A stretch of DNA of 8,372 nucleotides from Synergistales bacterium. Lineage in GTDB: Bacteria; Synergistota; Synergistia; Synergistales; Aminobacteriaceae. The stretch covers positions 1-8,372 of the forward strand of contig BNVH01000110.1 in the NCBI GenBank assembly GCA_025997955.1. Reading direction: 5' to 3'. Shown here one piece after another: positions 1-7,438 of this stretch (its first letter is position 1; each line of letters opens with the position of its first letter). Both the position numbers and the translations under genes were made by a program. Below the pieces are notes generated by a model. The model did no database searches, was not told where the DNA came from, and saw only the letters and a program-made list of their open reading frames with translations.

Positions 1-114
1 CCCCACCACGAAAGCGTCGGGCGCGTTAAAGCCGCGATAATCGACATCGACCGCAACCTCACGGCGAGCGGATTTGTCCAGTAGCACACATGTTCTCAAG
101 CTCTTTGGGTGGCG
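1..114 (-). pseudogene. hpt: hypoxanthine phosphoribosyltransferase, C-terminal fragment (partial, rearranged)
   Basis: Read on the minus strand, these bases give 38 uninterrupted residues that look like the C-terminal part of bacterial HPRT, the purine-salvage enzyme that makes IMP or GMP from hypoxanthine or guanine and PRPP. Visible family landmarks are PKSLRTCVLLDK, then RREV, then VDYRGFNAPDAFVVG. The usual final stretch would lie beyond base 1. The 5' side does not continue: upstream on this strand the frame runs into the start of ftsH, and the HPRT likeness stops near base 114. Only about a fifth of a roughly 180-residue protein is present. In many bacteria hpt lies directly upstream of ftsH in the same direction, but here it is inverted relative to ftsH. 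A plus-strand reading of the same bases also stays open to a TAG at 82-84 but resembles nothing I know. Identity is from recognised motifs, without a search. Confidence 0.78.
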
Positions 115-2090
115 ATGTTTTGGGTCGTATTGTGAAAAATTTGGGACTCTATCTTATCCTTATTATTTTGGTGGTTAGCCTTGTGAACATGTTTTTGACC
201 CCGACAACTCAGCCCCAGCCACAATATATCGAAATCACCTACAGCGATTTTTTAAAAGAGCTTGAGGCCGGGCGCGTTAAAGATCTATTGATAAGGAACA
301 ACACTCTGCCGGGTGAATCCAGTTCGGCTACTTTGCACGGGACGTTGAGCGACGGCACGAAGTTCCTTTCGTACGGGATAGATATCGAAAACTTAGCCGC
401 CACAGCTGTAAAAAACGGTTCCAATGTAACGATAGAAGCGCCGCAGAAAAACACTTGGTGGATGACGATTCTCTCGTCGCTTTTTCCGACGCTCCTCCTG
501 ATAGGAGTATGGGTTTTCTTTCTTTATAACATGCAGGGAGGCGGCGGCAAAGTCATGTCGTTTTCTAAAAGCAAGGCCAAACTGTTCATGGATAATCGCC
601 CAAAGGTCACATTCGCGGACGTGGCCGGCTGTAACGAGTCCAAAGAAGAGCTGCAGGAAGTAGTGCTTTTTTTAAAGAGCCCAGAAAAATTCACTAAATT
701 AGGCGCAAAAGTTCCGCGCGGCGTTTTGTTGGTCGGACCTCCCGGCACTGGCAAAACGCTTTTGGCCCGCGCCGCGGCCGGGGAGGCGGAAGTGCCGTTT
801 TTCAGCGTCAGCGGCTCCGACTTTGTGGAGATGTTCGTCGGAGTCGGCGCGGCCCGTGTGCGCGACCTCTTCGAGCAGGCCAAAAAATACCAGCCTTGCC
901 TTATCTTCATCGACGAAATGGACGCGGTGGGGCGTCATAGAGGCGCGGGTCTCGGCGGCGGCCACGACGAGCGAGAGCAGACGCTGAACCAGCTCTTAGT
1001 CGAGCTCGACGGCTTTGACGACGCCAGTAGCACTATTCTAATAGCCGCCACAAACAGACCCGACATCTTAGACCCGGCGCTTTTGCGCCCAGGGCGTTTC
1101 GACAGGCATATAGTCGTAGATAGGCCTGACGTGAACGGGCGCGAGGATATATTGAAAGTGCACGGCAAGGACAAAAAGTTTGCCCCCGATGTCGATATGA
1201 GCGTATTGGCGCGAAGGACGCCCGGCTTTGTGGGCGCTGACTTGGCAAACCTCATAAACGAAGCCGCGCTGTTGTCAGCGCGCCACGAGAGGGAAAATAT
1301 AGGCATGGACGAGTTGGAGGAGGCTATAGAGCGAGTTATGGCAGGCCCTGAGCGAAGAAGCCGCCTCATAAGCGACAAAGAAAAGAACATAATTGCGCAT
1401 CACGAGGTCGGACATTCCATCACAGCAAAGAGACTTCCCGACAGCGACCCGGTGCACAAAATCTCCATAGTGCCAAGAGGTCACGCCGCCTTGGGCTACA
1501 CGCTCCAACTGCCCGAAGAGGACCGGTTCCTCGTGTCGCGGACGGAGATGCTCAACCGAATCACTATCCTGTTGAGCGGGCGCGTGGCGGAGGAGTTGGT
1601 CTTCGGGGACGTGACGAGCGGAGCGGCCAACGACCTCGACCGCGCCACAAAGACCGCCCGTCAGATGGTGACGGAGCTTGGAATGAGCGACAGACTCGGC
1701 CTCGTCAAACTCGGACGCAAGCACGAGGAGATTTTCCTCGGGCGCGACATATCGGAGGACAGAGACTACAGCGAGGAAGTCGCCTACGCCATAGACCAAG
1801 AAGTTAAGTCCATAATCGACAACTGTTACGCCAAAGCCAAAGAGATCCTCTTGGCGGACAAGGACCTTTTAAGCAAGATAGCGGCCGTCCTTTTAGACCG
1901 CGAAACCTTAGACGGCAAGGAGTTTGAAGCTCTGATGAACGGCGAGATCTTGCCAGACATCAAAAAACCGGACGGCGTCAACCTCGAAAAACCCGCATCG
2001 GACTCTGAGAGTTCCGATGAATCTGAAAAATCCACCGGCATAGAGGGCAAAAAAACAGACCAGTTTTCAAAGGGCGATTTTTTAGCCTGA
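90..2090 (+). CDS. ftsH: ATP-dependent zinc metalloprotease FtsH
   Basis: Membrane-anchored AAA protease that unfolds and degrades misfolded or short-lived membrane and cytosolic proteins as a hexamer. Two hydrophobic segments (about residues 17-37 and 125-146) flank a periplasmic domain. The AAA module has Walker A GPPGTGKT (216-223), Walker B LIFIDE (271-276) and the second region of homology ending LRPGRFDR, with arginines 333, 336 and 339. The protease domain has HEVGH (438-442), with His438 and His442 as zinc ligands, Glu439 catalytic and Asp515 in GAANDLD the likely third ligand. The 666-residue length and the acidic, Ser-rich tail are normal. The ATG at 90 has no clear ribosome binding site and its first ten residues come from sequence that reads as inverted hpt. 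TTG at 120, seven bases after GGGTGG, would start the protein at LGRIVKNLGLYL, closer to typical FtsH N-termini. Family assignment is certain; the start is not. Confidence 0.97.
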   Translation: MFSSSLGGDVLGRIVKNLGLYLILIILVVSLVNMFLTPTTQPQPQYIEITYSDFLKELEAGRVKDLLIRNNTLPGESSSATLHGTLSDGTKFLSYGIDIENLAATAVKNGSNVTIEAPQKNTWWMTILSSLFPTLLLIGVWVFFLYNMQGGGGKVMSFSKSKAKLFMDNRPKVTFADVAGCNESKEELQEVVLFLKSPEKFTKLGAKVPRGVLLVGPPGTGKTLLARAAAGEAEVPFFSVSGSDFVEMFVGVGAARVRDLFEQAKKYQPCLIFIDEMDAVGRHRGAGLGGGHDEREQTLNQLLVELDGFDDASSTILIAATNRPDILDPALLRPGRFDRHIVVDRPDVNGREDILKVHGKDKKFAPDVDMSVLARRTPGFVGADLANLINEAALLSARHERENIGMDELEEAIERVMAGPERRSRLISDKEKNIIAHHEVGHSITAKRLPDSDPVHKISIVPRGHAALGYTLQLPEEDRFLVSRTEMLNRITILLSGRVAEELVFGDVTSGAANDLDRATKTARQMVTELGMSDRLGLVKLGRKHEEIFLGRDISEDRDYSEEVAYAIDQEVKSIIDNCYAKAKEILLADKDLLSKIAAVLLDRETLDGKEFEALMNGEILPDIKKPDGVNLEKPASDSESSDESEKSTGIEGKKTDQFSKGDFLA

Positions 2091-2095
2091 TAATT

Positions 2096-2533
2096 ATGTG
2101 CGGGCGTATTTTGGCGGTTTGCAAGTCTCCGCTTAAGGGGACTCAAAAGGTCGATGTTGGCGAGGCCCTTCTCGTAGAGGGTATGGGCTTGGAGGGGGAC
2201 GCCCATTTTGGCTTTGGCCATAGGCAGGTGAGCCTTCTGAACGAGGAGGAGATAGCCAAGACGCGCGAGCGCGTACCGAGTCTCAAAGCCGGTGACTTCG
2301 CTGAAAACCTCATAGTGGAGGGGTTTGATCTATCGCTTCTTAAGGTAGGCGATAGCTTTAAAGTAGGACCGTCCGTCTTAGAGGTCACGCAAATAGGCAA
2401 GGAATGCCACTCGGCCTGCGCTATCCGAGAACTCGCTGGAGACTGCATAATGCCGCGGTTGGGCGTTTTTTGTAAGGTTGTTCGCGGCGGTGTTGTGAAA
2501 AAAGGCGACGCCGCCGGCGGTATTGGGTTATAA
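2096..2533 (+). CDS. MOSC domain-containing protein
   Basis: A 145-residue stand-alone MOSC domain. MOSC domains occur at the end of molybdenum cofactor sulfurases and in small proteins thought to handle sulfur or molybdenum-cofactor chemistry; the substrate of this type is not known. Visible signs are an opening strand ILAVCKSPLKGT, the GLEGDAH turn (31-37), HRQVSLLN, the AGDFAENLIVEG segment (65-76) and KVGDSFKVG. A cysteine-rich end follows: Cys104 and Cys108 in GKECHSAC, Cys117 in GDC and Cys126. A cysteine in this region is usual in MOSC proteins and is the likely sulfur carrier. The gene starts 5 bases after the ftsH stop and is probably co-transcribed with it, although no strong ribosome binding site precedes the ATG. 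No molybdopterin synthesis genes are visible, so the physiological role cannot be inferred from neighbours. Confidence 0.87.
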   Translation: MCGRILAVCKSPLKGTQKVDVGEALLVEGMGLEGDAHFGFGHRQVSLLNEEEIAKTRERVPSLKAGDFAENLIVEGFDLSLLKVGDSFKVGPSVLEVTQIGKECHSACAIRELAGDCIMPRLGVFCKVVRGGVVKKGDAAGGIGL

Positions 2534-2568
2534 TTTAGAATATTTAGAAATTACGGAGCAACAATACA

Positions 2569-2574
2569 AGGAGG
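2569..2574 (+). promoter_or_regulatory. ribosome binding site deciding the pckA start
   Basis: AGGAGG lies eight bases before the ATG at 2583. It supports that ATG over the in-frame ATG at 2523, which lies inside the MOSC gene, has no such site and would add 20 residues unlike the family. Confidence 0.85.
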
Positions 2575-2582
2575 AAATAGAT

Positions 2583-4241
2583 ATGGCTACAATTGGCAGT
2601 TACGATCCCGAAAATTTCAAGAAGGTTCATCAGACACCTGTTCGCACAACAATCGAGTCCCTTTTCTACGGCAATAACGTGATTAAGGTGCCGGATATGA
2701 AAGTCGCTTACGAATTAGCCAAGAACAGCCCCGGCACGGTGGAGCTGACCGGAATGCCTGTTTACCTGCCTGAGGAGCAGGGGCTTCCGGCCGGCTCTAA
2801 CGTGCTTTTGTTCAACGACGGCGAGTTCTTCGGGCGCACCTCCGCGGCGCGCAGAATAATCGGATACCCCGACGTCGACCCGGCGAAGATGGCCACAATA
2901 GTGCGCGAGGCTATCTACAAAATGCGCTACCGCAAGCTCTACACGGCTGACGCCTATATCGGACTTGAGGAAGACTTCATGGTCGCGGCGCACTTAGTCG
3001 TCCCGCAGGGTTTCGAGAACAACATATACAGCTGGATGTTCAACTTCCAGTACGTCAACGAGAAGTACAAGCAGATGTACAACAACTCCCGCAAAATATC
3101 CGATACGGACGGAGACGTCTTTATATTCGCCGACCCCGACTGGACCCACCCGGATTATCCCCTTGGGCTCGCGTTCTTCTCGCCAAAAGAGAACTGCGCG
3201 GCCGTGCTCGGCCTTCGCTATTTCGGCGAGCTCAAGAAGGGCACCCTGACTCTCGGCTGGGGGATAGGCGCGCGTAACGGCTACGCCTCCTGCCACGGCG
3301 GACTCAAGCGCTACGCCACAAAGGGTGGCAAGAAGTTCGTCTTGGCCGCGTTTGGTCTCTCCGGCTCCGGCAAATCCACCATCACTCACGCCACCCACGG
3401 CGGCAAGTATGACATTACGGTGCTCCACGACGACGCTTTTGTGGTCAACGTCAAGGACAAGTACGCCATAGCGCTTGAGCCAGCCTACTTCGACAAGGTG
3501 CAGGACTACCCGATAGGCTGCCCGGACAATAAATTCCTTGTGACCATGCAAAACTGCGGCGTCACCCGCACGGCGGACGGCAAGCTCATAGCCGTGACTG
3601 AGGACGTGCGTAACGGCAACGGACGCGCTATGAAGTCCAAGTTCTGGTCGCCCAACCGCGTTGACCGCATCGACGAGCCGCTGAACGCCATTTTCTGGCT
3701 TATGCGCGACCCCACCATTCCGCCCGTCCTGAAGCTGACAGGCCCTGAGCTCGCCTCCGTGCTGGGCGCGACTTTGGCCACAAAGCGCACAAGCGCCGAG
3801 CGCCTCGCCCCCGGCGTAGACCCCAACGCGCTTGTCTGTGAGCCGTACGCCAACCCCTTCCGCACATATCCGCTTGAGATGGACTACACGCGCTTCAAGC
3901 AGCTTATCGCGGACGGCGTCGATTGCTATATCCTCAATACAGGCGACTTTATGGGCACGAAAGTCAAGCCCGCCCATACGCTCGGCATTCTCGAATCTAT
4001 CGTGGAGGGCAGCGCTAAGTGGGAGCCGTTCGGTAACTTGACCGGAATGCAGATTATGCCGCTTCCCGACTTCAAGATAGATCTAAAGGACAAGACCTAT
4101 AGCGAGCAGCTTCTGGCGCGCTTCAAGGATCGCCTGAATTTCGTGAAATCCCGCGACACGGAGCTCGGCGGCTTGGACAAACTGCCCGACGACGCCCACA
4201 AAGCTATTGAGCGCGCCGTTGAGGAGATATCGAAGCTCTAA
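2583..4241 (+). CDS. pckA: phosphoenolpyruvate carboxykinase (ATP-type, divergent)
   Basis: Interconverts oxaloacetate and phosphoenolpyruvate plus CO2 using a nucleotide. In anaerobes it serves gluconeogenesis or, in reverse, PEP carboxylation. The 552-residue length fits the ATP-dependent family. Landmarks by analogy with E. coli PckA: FGELKKG (214-220), whose lysine would bind metal; GYASCHGG (233-240), with His238 in the metal-histidine position; the kinase-1 P-loop GLSGSGKST (258-266), where E. coli has GLSGTGKTT; and kinase-2 LHDDAFVV (281-288), with Asp283/Asp284. The C-terminal half has PPVLKLTGPE and LATKRTSAE, matching the PPVSKLT and TAKVAGTE regions. The start is fixed by AGGAGG. 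A TATAAT at 2529-2534 overlaps the stop of the MOSC gene, but I see no matching -35 box, so it may be co-transcribed or have its own weak promoter. A strong terminator follows. The subfamily is divergent, so nucleotide preference (ATP or GTP) is not settled by reading. Confidence 0.85.
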   Translation: MATIGSYDPENFKKVHQTPVRTTIESLFYGNNVIKVPDMKVAYELAKNSPGTVELTGMPVYLPEEQGLPAGSNVLLFNDGEFFGRTSAARRIIGYPDVDPAKMATIVREAIYKMRYRKLYTADAYIGLEEDFMVAAHLVVPQGFENNIYSWMFNFQYVNEKYKQMYNNSRKISDTDGDVFIFADPDWTHPDYPLGLAFFSPKENCAAVLGLRYFGELKKGTLTLGWGIGARNGYASCHGGLKRYATKGGKKFVLAAFGLSGSGKSTITHATHGGKYDITVLHDDAFVVNVKDKYAIALEPAYFDKVQDYPIGCPDNKFLVTMQNCGVTRTADGKLIAVTEDVRNGNGRAMKSKFWSPNRVDRIDEPLNAIFWLMRDPTIPPVLKLTGPELASVLGATLATKRTSAERLAPGVDPNALVCEPYANPFRTYPLEMDYTRFKQLIADGVDCYILNTGDFMGTKVKPAHTLGILESIVEGSAKWEPFGNLTGMQIMPLPDFKIDLKDKTYSEQLLARFKDRLNFVKSRDTELGGLDKLPDDAHKAIERAVEEISKL

Positions 4242-4264
4242 AGGTTTTCTTAAAATGACGAAAC

Positions 4265-4296
4265 AACGCCCCGCGCAGCCAGCGCGGGGCGTTTGC
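4265..4296 (+). terminator. rho-independent terminator after pckA
   Basis: A perfect GC-rich stem, CGCCCCGCGC (4267-4276) and GCGCGGGGCG (4282-4291), around loop AGCCA. It extends by two A-T pairs to 4265-4293. A short T run (TTTGCGTT) follows and an A-containing stretch precedes. It lies 23 bases after the pckA stop, so it most likely ends the ftsH-MOSC-pckA unit. Confidence 0.88.
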
Positions 4297-4297
4297 G

Positions 4298-4343
4298 TTA
4301 TAATCCATAAAAATATAAATTAAAAAAAGTTTATGGATTATAA
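4298..4343. repeat. AT-rich perfect inverted repeat upstream of the DUF4143 gene
   Basis: TTATAATCCATAAA (4298-4311) and its exact reverse complement TTTATGGATTATAA (4330-4343) are separated by 18 A/T-rich bases. The right arm runs into a consensus TATAAT (4339-4344) about 42 bases before the GTG start of the next gene, with no good -35 box at the usual distance. It could be a regulator-binding operator over the promoter, a second weak transcription stop, or an end of a mobile cassette. No copy of the arm was seen after the gene at 5609. Confidence 0.7.
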
Positions 4344-4385
4344 TGTATATAACAACATATTTTAACGCTAAAGGTGGGATAGTCT

Positions 4386-5609
4386 GTGGATTTTATAAAA
4401 AGAACGAGATATATGGACATTTTGAAAAAATTCAAGGACAAGCAACTGATAAAGGTAGTATCAGGCGTCAGGCGCTGCGGAAAGTCCACGCTACTTTCGC
4501 TGTTTTGTTCATATTTGAAGCAAAAAGGCGTCGCGGACGAGAGGATTGTGTTCATAAACTTCGAGGACATAAAATACGAACTGTTGACGGAGTATCACGC
4601 GCTTTACGATTACATATCGAGTCTTTTGATTCCCGAGCCGGATAAAATGAACTACGTTTTTTTGGATGAGATACAGCACGTACCTCAGTTTGAAAAGGCC
4701 GTTGACAGCTTATTCATAAAGGGCAACGTTGATATATACATAACGGGCTCAAACGCTTGGTTTATGTCCGGCGAATTGGCCACGCTACTCGCCGGCAGAT
4801 ATATTGAGATAGGGATGCTCCCGTTATCGTTTGCGGAATATTGCGAGGGCAGCGCCCCTATCTACGCGACGCGCGAAAAAAAATCGCTCAACGAGCGCTT
4901 CTCCGATTATCTCAGCTTCAGCTCGTTTCCCTACGCGTTGAAATTTGATATGGACAGGCAAGGCGTAGGCGAATATTTACGCGGCATATACAACACGGTC
5001 TTGCTGAAAGATGTCGTGAGCCGCCAAAAAATATCAGACGTATCGATGCTTGAAAGTGTGGCTCGTTTCATCTTTGATAACGTAGGCAATCCGCTGTCCA
5101 CCACAAAAATAGCCAACACTATGACATCTATGGGCCGCAAAATCGATTTGCGCACAGTAGAAAAATACATAAAAGGCCTTACCGACAGCCTGATACTGTA
5201 TAAAGCCGACCGATATAATATCAAAGGCAAGCAACATCTCGCCACGCTCTCAAAATATTACGCCGTAGACGCCGGACTGCGCTACGCCATATTGGGTTAC
5301 TCGGGTAGCGATATTGGTCATATGCTCGAAAACGCTGTATATCTTGAACTGCGCCGGCGCGGCGGGGAGGTATACGTAGGCCAGTCTCAGGGCGCCGAGG
5401 TCGATTTTGTGGTCATAGGCAAGCGCGATAGGGCGTATTATCAGGCGGCCGCTACAGTGCGCGAAAAAGCCACCCTCGACAGAGAGCTGCACGCCCTGAG
5501 ACAAATCAAAGACAACTATCCAAAATACATATTGACGCTGGACGAAGACCCAGACGACGATTATGACGGGATAAAGAAAATCAACGCGTTGCGCTGGATG
5601 TTGGGTTAA
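4386..5609 (+). CDS. AAA family ATPase with C-terminal DUF4143 domain
   Basis: A 407-residue protein of the common AAA_14/DUF4143 family (COG1373), whose cellular role is unproven. The N-terminal ATPase has Walker A GVRRCGKST (27-35), Walker B YVFLDEIQHV (90-99, Asp94/Glu95) and a sensor-like ITGSNA (119-124). The C-terminal part has LEN (314-316), GAEVDFVV (336-343) and YYQAA (351-355), where a degenerate PD-(D/E)xK nuclease-like core would sit. The lysine after the glutamine is absent here. It ends with the family's KDNYPKYILTLDE segment (375-387). The GTG start follows AGGTGGGA at a plausible distance. It stands alone between a terminator and a convergent gene, with an inverted repeat upstream, and reads more AT-rich than pckA. 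Such genes are often multicopy and patchy, so horizontal acquisition is likely but not shown. It is sometimes discussed as toxin- or mobility-associated; nothing here proves that. Confidence 0.9.
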   Translation: MDFIKRTRYMDILKKFKDKQLIKVVSGVRRCGKSTLLSLFCSYLKQKGVADERIVFINFEDIKYELLTEYHALYDYISSLLIPEPDKMNYVFLDEIQHVPQFEKAVDSLFIKGNVDIYITGSNAWFMSGELATLLAGRYIEIGMLPLSFAEYCEGSAPIYATREKKSLNERFSDYLSFSSFPYALKFDMDRQGVGEYLRGIYNTVLLKDVVSRQKISDVSMLESVARFIFDNVGNPLSTTKIANTMTSMGRKIDLRTVEKYIKGLTDSLILYKADRYNIKGKQHLATLSKYYAVDAGLRYAILGYSGSDIGHMLENAVYLELRRRGGEVYVGQSQGAEVDFVVIGKRDRAYYQAAATVREKATLDRELHALRQIKDNYPKYILTLDEDPDDDYDGIKKINALRWMLG

Positions 5610-5832
5610 AATAGGCGACGTCGATATTCTTGTTGACAGCGGACGAAGAGGGCTTTCTTTATTTTTGACGTTTTTTAGAAAACGGCTATTTACATTTGTA
5701 AAACGATATGTTAGGATTTTTTTTATCCTGAAAGAAATTTCATGCTCGGAGCTGCAGGAAGCGCTTGCCGCCAAAGGCGTGATGATTCATTTTTAACAAA
5801 GAGGAATATTCCAGTATCAAGTATCATTTTAA
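5610..5832. other. intergenic stretch with no assignable gene
   Basis: It lies between the convergent DUF4143 and hydrolase genes. It is AT-rich with short hairpins: CGTTTT/AAAACG at 5669-5684, and AGGAT/ATCCT around a seven-T loop at 5713-5729. One plus-strand frame stays open to a TAA at 5794-5796 and ends in CSELQEALAAKGVMIHF, which looks helix-rich and coding-like. It has no supported start or family match. It may be a gene remnant, or nothing. No clear terminator for the DUF4143 gene was identified. Confidence 0.5.
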
Positions 5833-5858
5833 AGAACGGAGCACAAAAGCTCCGTTCT
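5833..5858 (-). terminator. rho-independent terminator of the minus-strand hydrolase unit
   Basis: A perfect 10-bp stem, AGAACGGAGC (5833-5842) and GCTCCGTTCT (5849-5858), has a six-base loop. On the minus strand the stem is followed by TTAAAATG, and it begins 11 bases after the hydrolase stop. The T run is short. It may also stop plus-strand transcription. Confidence 0.8.
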
Positions 5859-5869
5859 CGTGACCTCGG

Positions 5870-6637
5870 CTATGATTTGGGAGGATATACTTTATGCTCG
5901 AAAACTCTCTGGTCGTGTCCGGGCAAGACTTTGCAGTCTAATTTCTCTATGATGTCAAAATCTCTGTAGCAGTCGTCGACATTTACGTGAATACTGACTG
6001 GAATATGCTTCCAGATTCCCTTGCCTTCCCAGTTTTCAAAGTCTGAGATAACGTCTCCCGCTATTAGATAGCGACCGCCAGTCGTTTCCACAAGCATGCC
6101 CTGAGAACCCGGAGTATGTCCCTTAAATTTGATAAGCTTTAATCCTTCAAGCAAATCGACGTCTCCGTCAACAATCTCGAACCGATTCATAACCTCTATC
6201 CACGGCGGCGTCATTCCCACGTGCGCAGTCTCGTAGTAGTAGTATTGGAAAGGGTGCGGATTGATGGCGTAAGCGATTTCATCCTTCTGCACGTAAATCT
6301 TCTTTCCCGGAAACAACCTGTCGTTAAAACAATGGTCGTGGTGCAAATGCGTATTAACTAGAAAGTCGATTCCCCCTGGGTCCACCCCAGCGGCGCGTAT
6401 AGCGCTCAGAATTTCCATCTCCGGAGGAAGGTGGAGCTTGAAATTATGCTTCTCGACGCTCCACTGCTCTCCGCCGCAGCCCGTGTCCACCAGAATGGTA
6501 TGGCCGTTCCCAACGACTAAAAACGCGATGATAGGGCTCACTTTCAATGTTCCGGCGTTTTGCAGGTACGTCGCGCCCGACTTGTCGCGCGGTTCCTGCT
6601 CGCCAACCTTGAGCGGAATGATTTCATAGGTTTTCAT
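5870..6637 (-). CDS. MBL-fold metallohydrolase, N-acyl homoserine lactonase-like
   Basis: A 255-residue metallo-beta-lactamase-fold hydrolase of the lactonase-like group. The full dinuclear metal site is visible: HLHHDH (97-102, ligands His97, His99, Asp101, His102), His174 in GHTPGS, Asp195 in AGD and His241 in LPGHD. ILVDTGCGG (48-56) is the usual strand and turn after the first sheet. No signal peptide is seen, so it is probably cytoplasmic. AAGGAGC lies just before the ATG and fixes the start. It sits 48 bases after dctM on the same strand and is followed by a terminator, so it was probably the last gene of the TRAP-transporter operon. That suggests it acts on an imported compound or its lactone or ester rather than in quorum quenching, but this is inference. 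Family members also include esterases and glyoxalase-like enzymes, so the substrate is unknown. Confidence 0.88.
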   Translation of the reverse strand: MKTYEIIPLKVGEQEPRDKSGATYLQNAGTLKVSPIIAFLVVGNGHTILVDTGCGGEQWSVEKHNFKLHLPPEMEILSAIRAAGVDPGGIDFLVNTHLHHDHCFNDRLFPGKKIYVQKDEIAYAINPHPFQYYYYETAHVGMTPPWIEVMNRFEIVDGDVDLLEGLKLIKFKGHTPGSQGMLVETTGGRYLIAGDVISDFENWEGKGIWKHIPVSIHVNVDDCYRDFDIIEKLDCKVLPGHDQRVFEHKVYPPKS

Positions 6638-6645
6638 TTGCGCAC

Positions 6646-6652
6646 GCTCCTT
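6646..6652 (-). promoter_or_regulatory. ribosome binding site of the MBL-fold hydrolase
   Basis: On the minus strand AAGGAGC lies eight bases before the ATG at 6637, in the 48-base gap after dctM. It confirms the start. Confidence 0.85.
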
Positions 6653-6685
6653 TTTTCGATTGATTTCACGAGATATAAACCGAGT

Positions 6686-7330
6686 CTACTGATTCAGCCA
6701 GAGCAGAGGAACATAGGTCACAAGAAGACAGGTGACCATTCCAATCGCCACAAACGGCCAAACCCGACTCACCAGCGTCGTCACCGGCACTTTGGTGAAG
6801 CCGGTCGTGACGAAAAGCGCCCCGCCAAAGGGTGGTGTCAAGGTCCCGATAATGCAATTGAGAATCGTAATTACACCGAAGTGAATGGGATCGATGCCGA
6901 GAGATTTTGCGATGGGGAAGAGAAGCGGAGTGATGATAGTGATAGTGACACTGCCCTCCACGAACATTCCGGCGACAAAATACACCGCGTTGACGAGAAG
7001 AAGAAAGGTGAACTGTGTCGAAACGGCGCTTCCAACGCCGACCGCTACTGCCTTGGCTACGTTGTTCACGGTCAAAAGCCAACTGAACACATTTGCGGCG
7101 TCCACAATGACAATAATACAGGCGCTGCCGATAGCGGACTCAATAAGCGCGCGGCACGTGATGTCCAAATTCAGCTCTTTGTACACGAACGTTCCTACAA
7201 GCCAGGAGTAGACTGTGCCGACGATAGCGCACTCGGTCGGGGTGAAAATACCCATGTAAATGCCACCCAAGATAATGACCGGGGAGAGCAGAGACCAGAA
7301 CGCGTCCAAAAAATTTTTTGCCAGTTTTAT
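6686..7330 (-). pseudogene. dctM: TRAP transporter large permease DctM, C-terminal fragment
   Basis: C-terminal half of the large membrane subunit of a TRAP transporter, the sodium-driven importer of organic acids that works with a periplasmic binding protein and a small membrane subunit. Landmarks are LSPVIILGGIY, GIFTPTECA and TPPFGGALFV, with a final hydrophobic helix ending at NQ. The longest start-to-stop reading begins at a TTG at 7309, but this is not a true start. The frame stays open and family-like upstream as IKLAKNFLDAFW to base 7330, where an insertion element begins. Joined to the other fragment by removing 7331-7665, the protein reads through in frame (VALIKLAKNF). No ribosome binding site precedes the TTG, so this half is probably not made as a working protein. 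Partner subunits would be expected beyond the window end. Confidence 0.88.
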
Positions 7331-7347
7331 CCCCCGTTCCGTAAAAC

Positions 7348-7395
7348 CCCGCCGTTCATGGCGGGAATATAAGGAACAATTCGCCGTAGGCGAAT
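7348..7395 (+). repeat. left-end hairpins of the insertion element
   Basis: Two perfect stem-loops lie close to the left boundary: CCCGCC/GGCGGG (7348-7353, 7360-7365, loop GTTCAT) and ATTCGCC/GGCGAAT (7379-7385, 7389-7395, loop GTA). Subterminal hairpins are the sites that IS200/IS605 Y1 transposases bind on single-stranded DNA. Which of the two serves this is not decided here. Confidence 0.75.
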
Positions 7396-7438
7396 AGCCC
7401 TTTGCTCTTGTTTCTTTCCGCTACATGCCCTAAAATAA

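Noticed and set aside
1..84. Plus-strand frame ending at TAG 82-84 as the 3' end of an upstream gene
   Set aside because: The translation resembles no family I know, while the minus-strand translation of the same bases shows clear HPRT motifs.
1275..1799. Minus-strand 174-codon open frame inside ftsH
   Set aside because: Antisense shadow of the FtsH protease domain, no start signal and no protein-like pattern.
2529..2534. TATAAT at the end of the MOSC gene as a pckA promoter
   Set aside because: No convincing -35 box lies 16-18 bases upstream, so it is not listed as a promoter; it could still contribute.
2994..3977. Long minus-strand open frame (327 codons) opposite pckA
   Set aside because: It is the antisense shadow of a strongly conserved GC-rich gene, has no recognisable motifs, and pckA on the plus strand has a ribosome binding site and catalytic motifs.
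7307..7320. CAAAAAATTTTTTG palindrome next to the insertion
   Set aside because: It lies wholly inside dctM coding sequence (AKNFL) and is explained by ordinary codons; no link to the element boundary at 7331.
6560..7372. Plus-strand 270-codon open frame across the hydrolase and dctM
   Set aside because: Low-complexity charged translation without family features; it crosses two real minus-strand genes and ends inside the insertion element.
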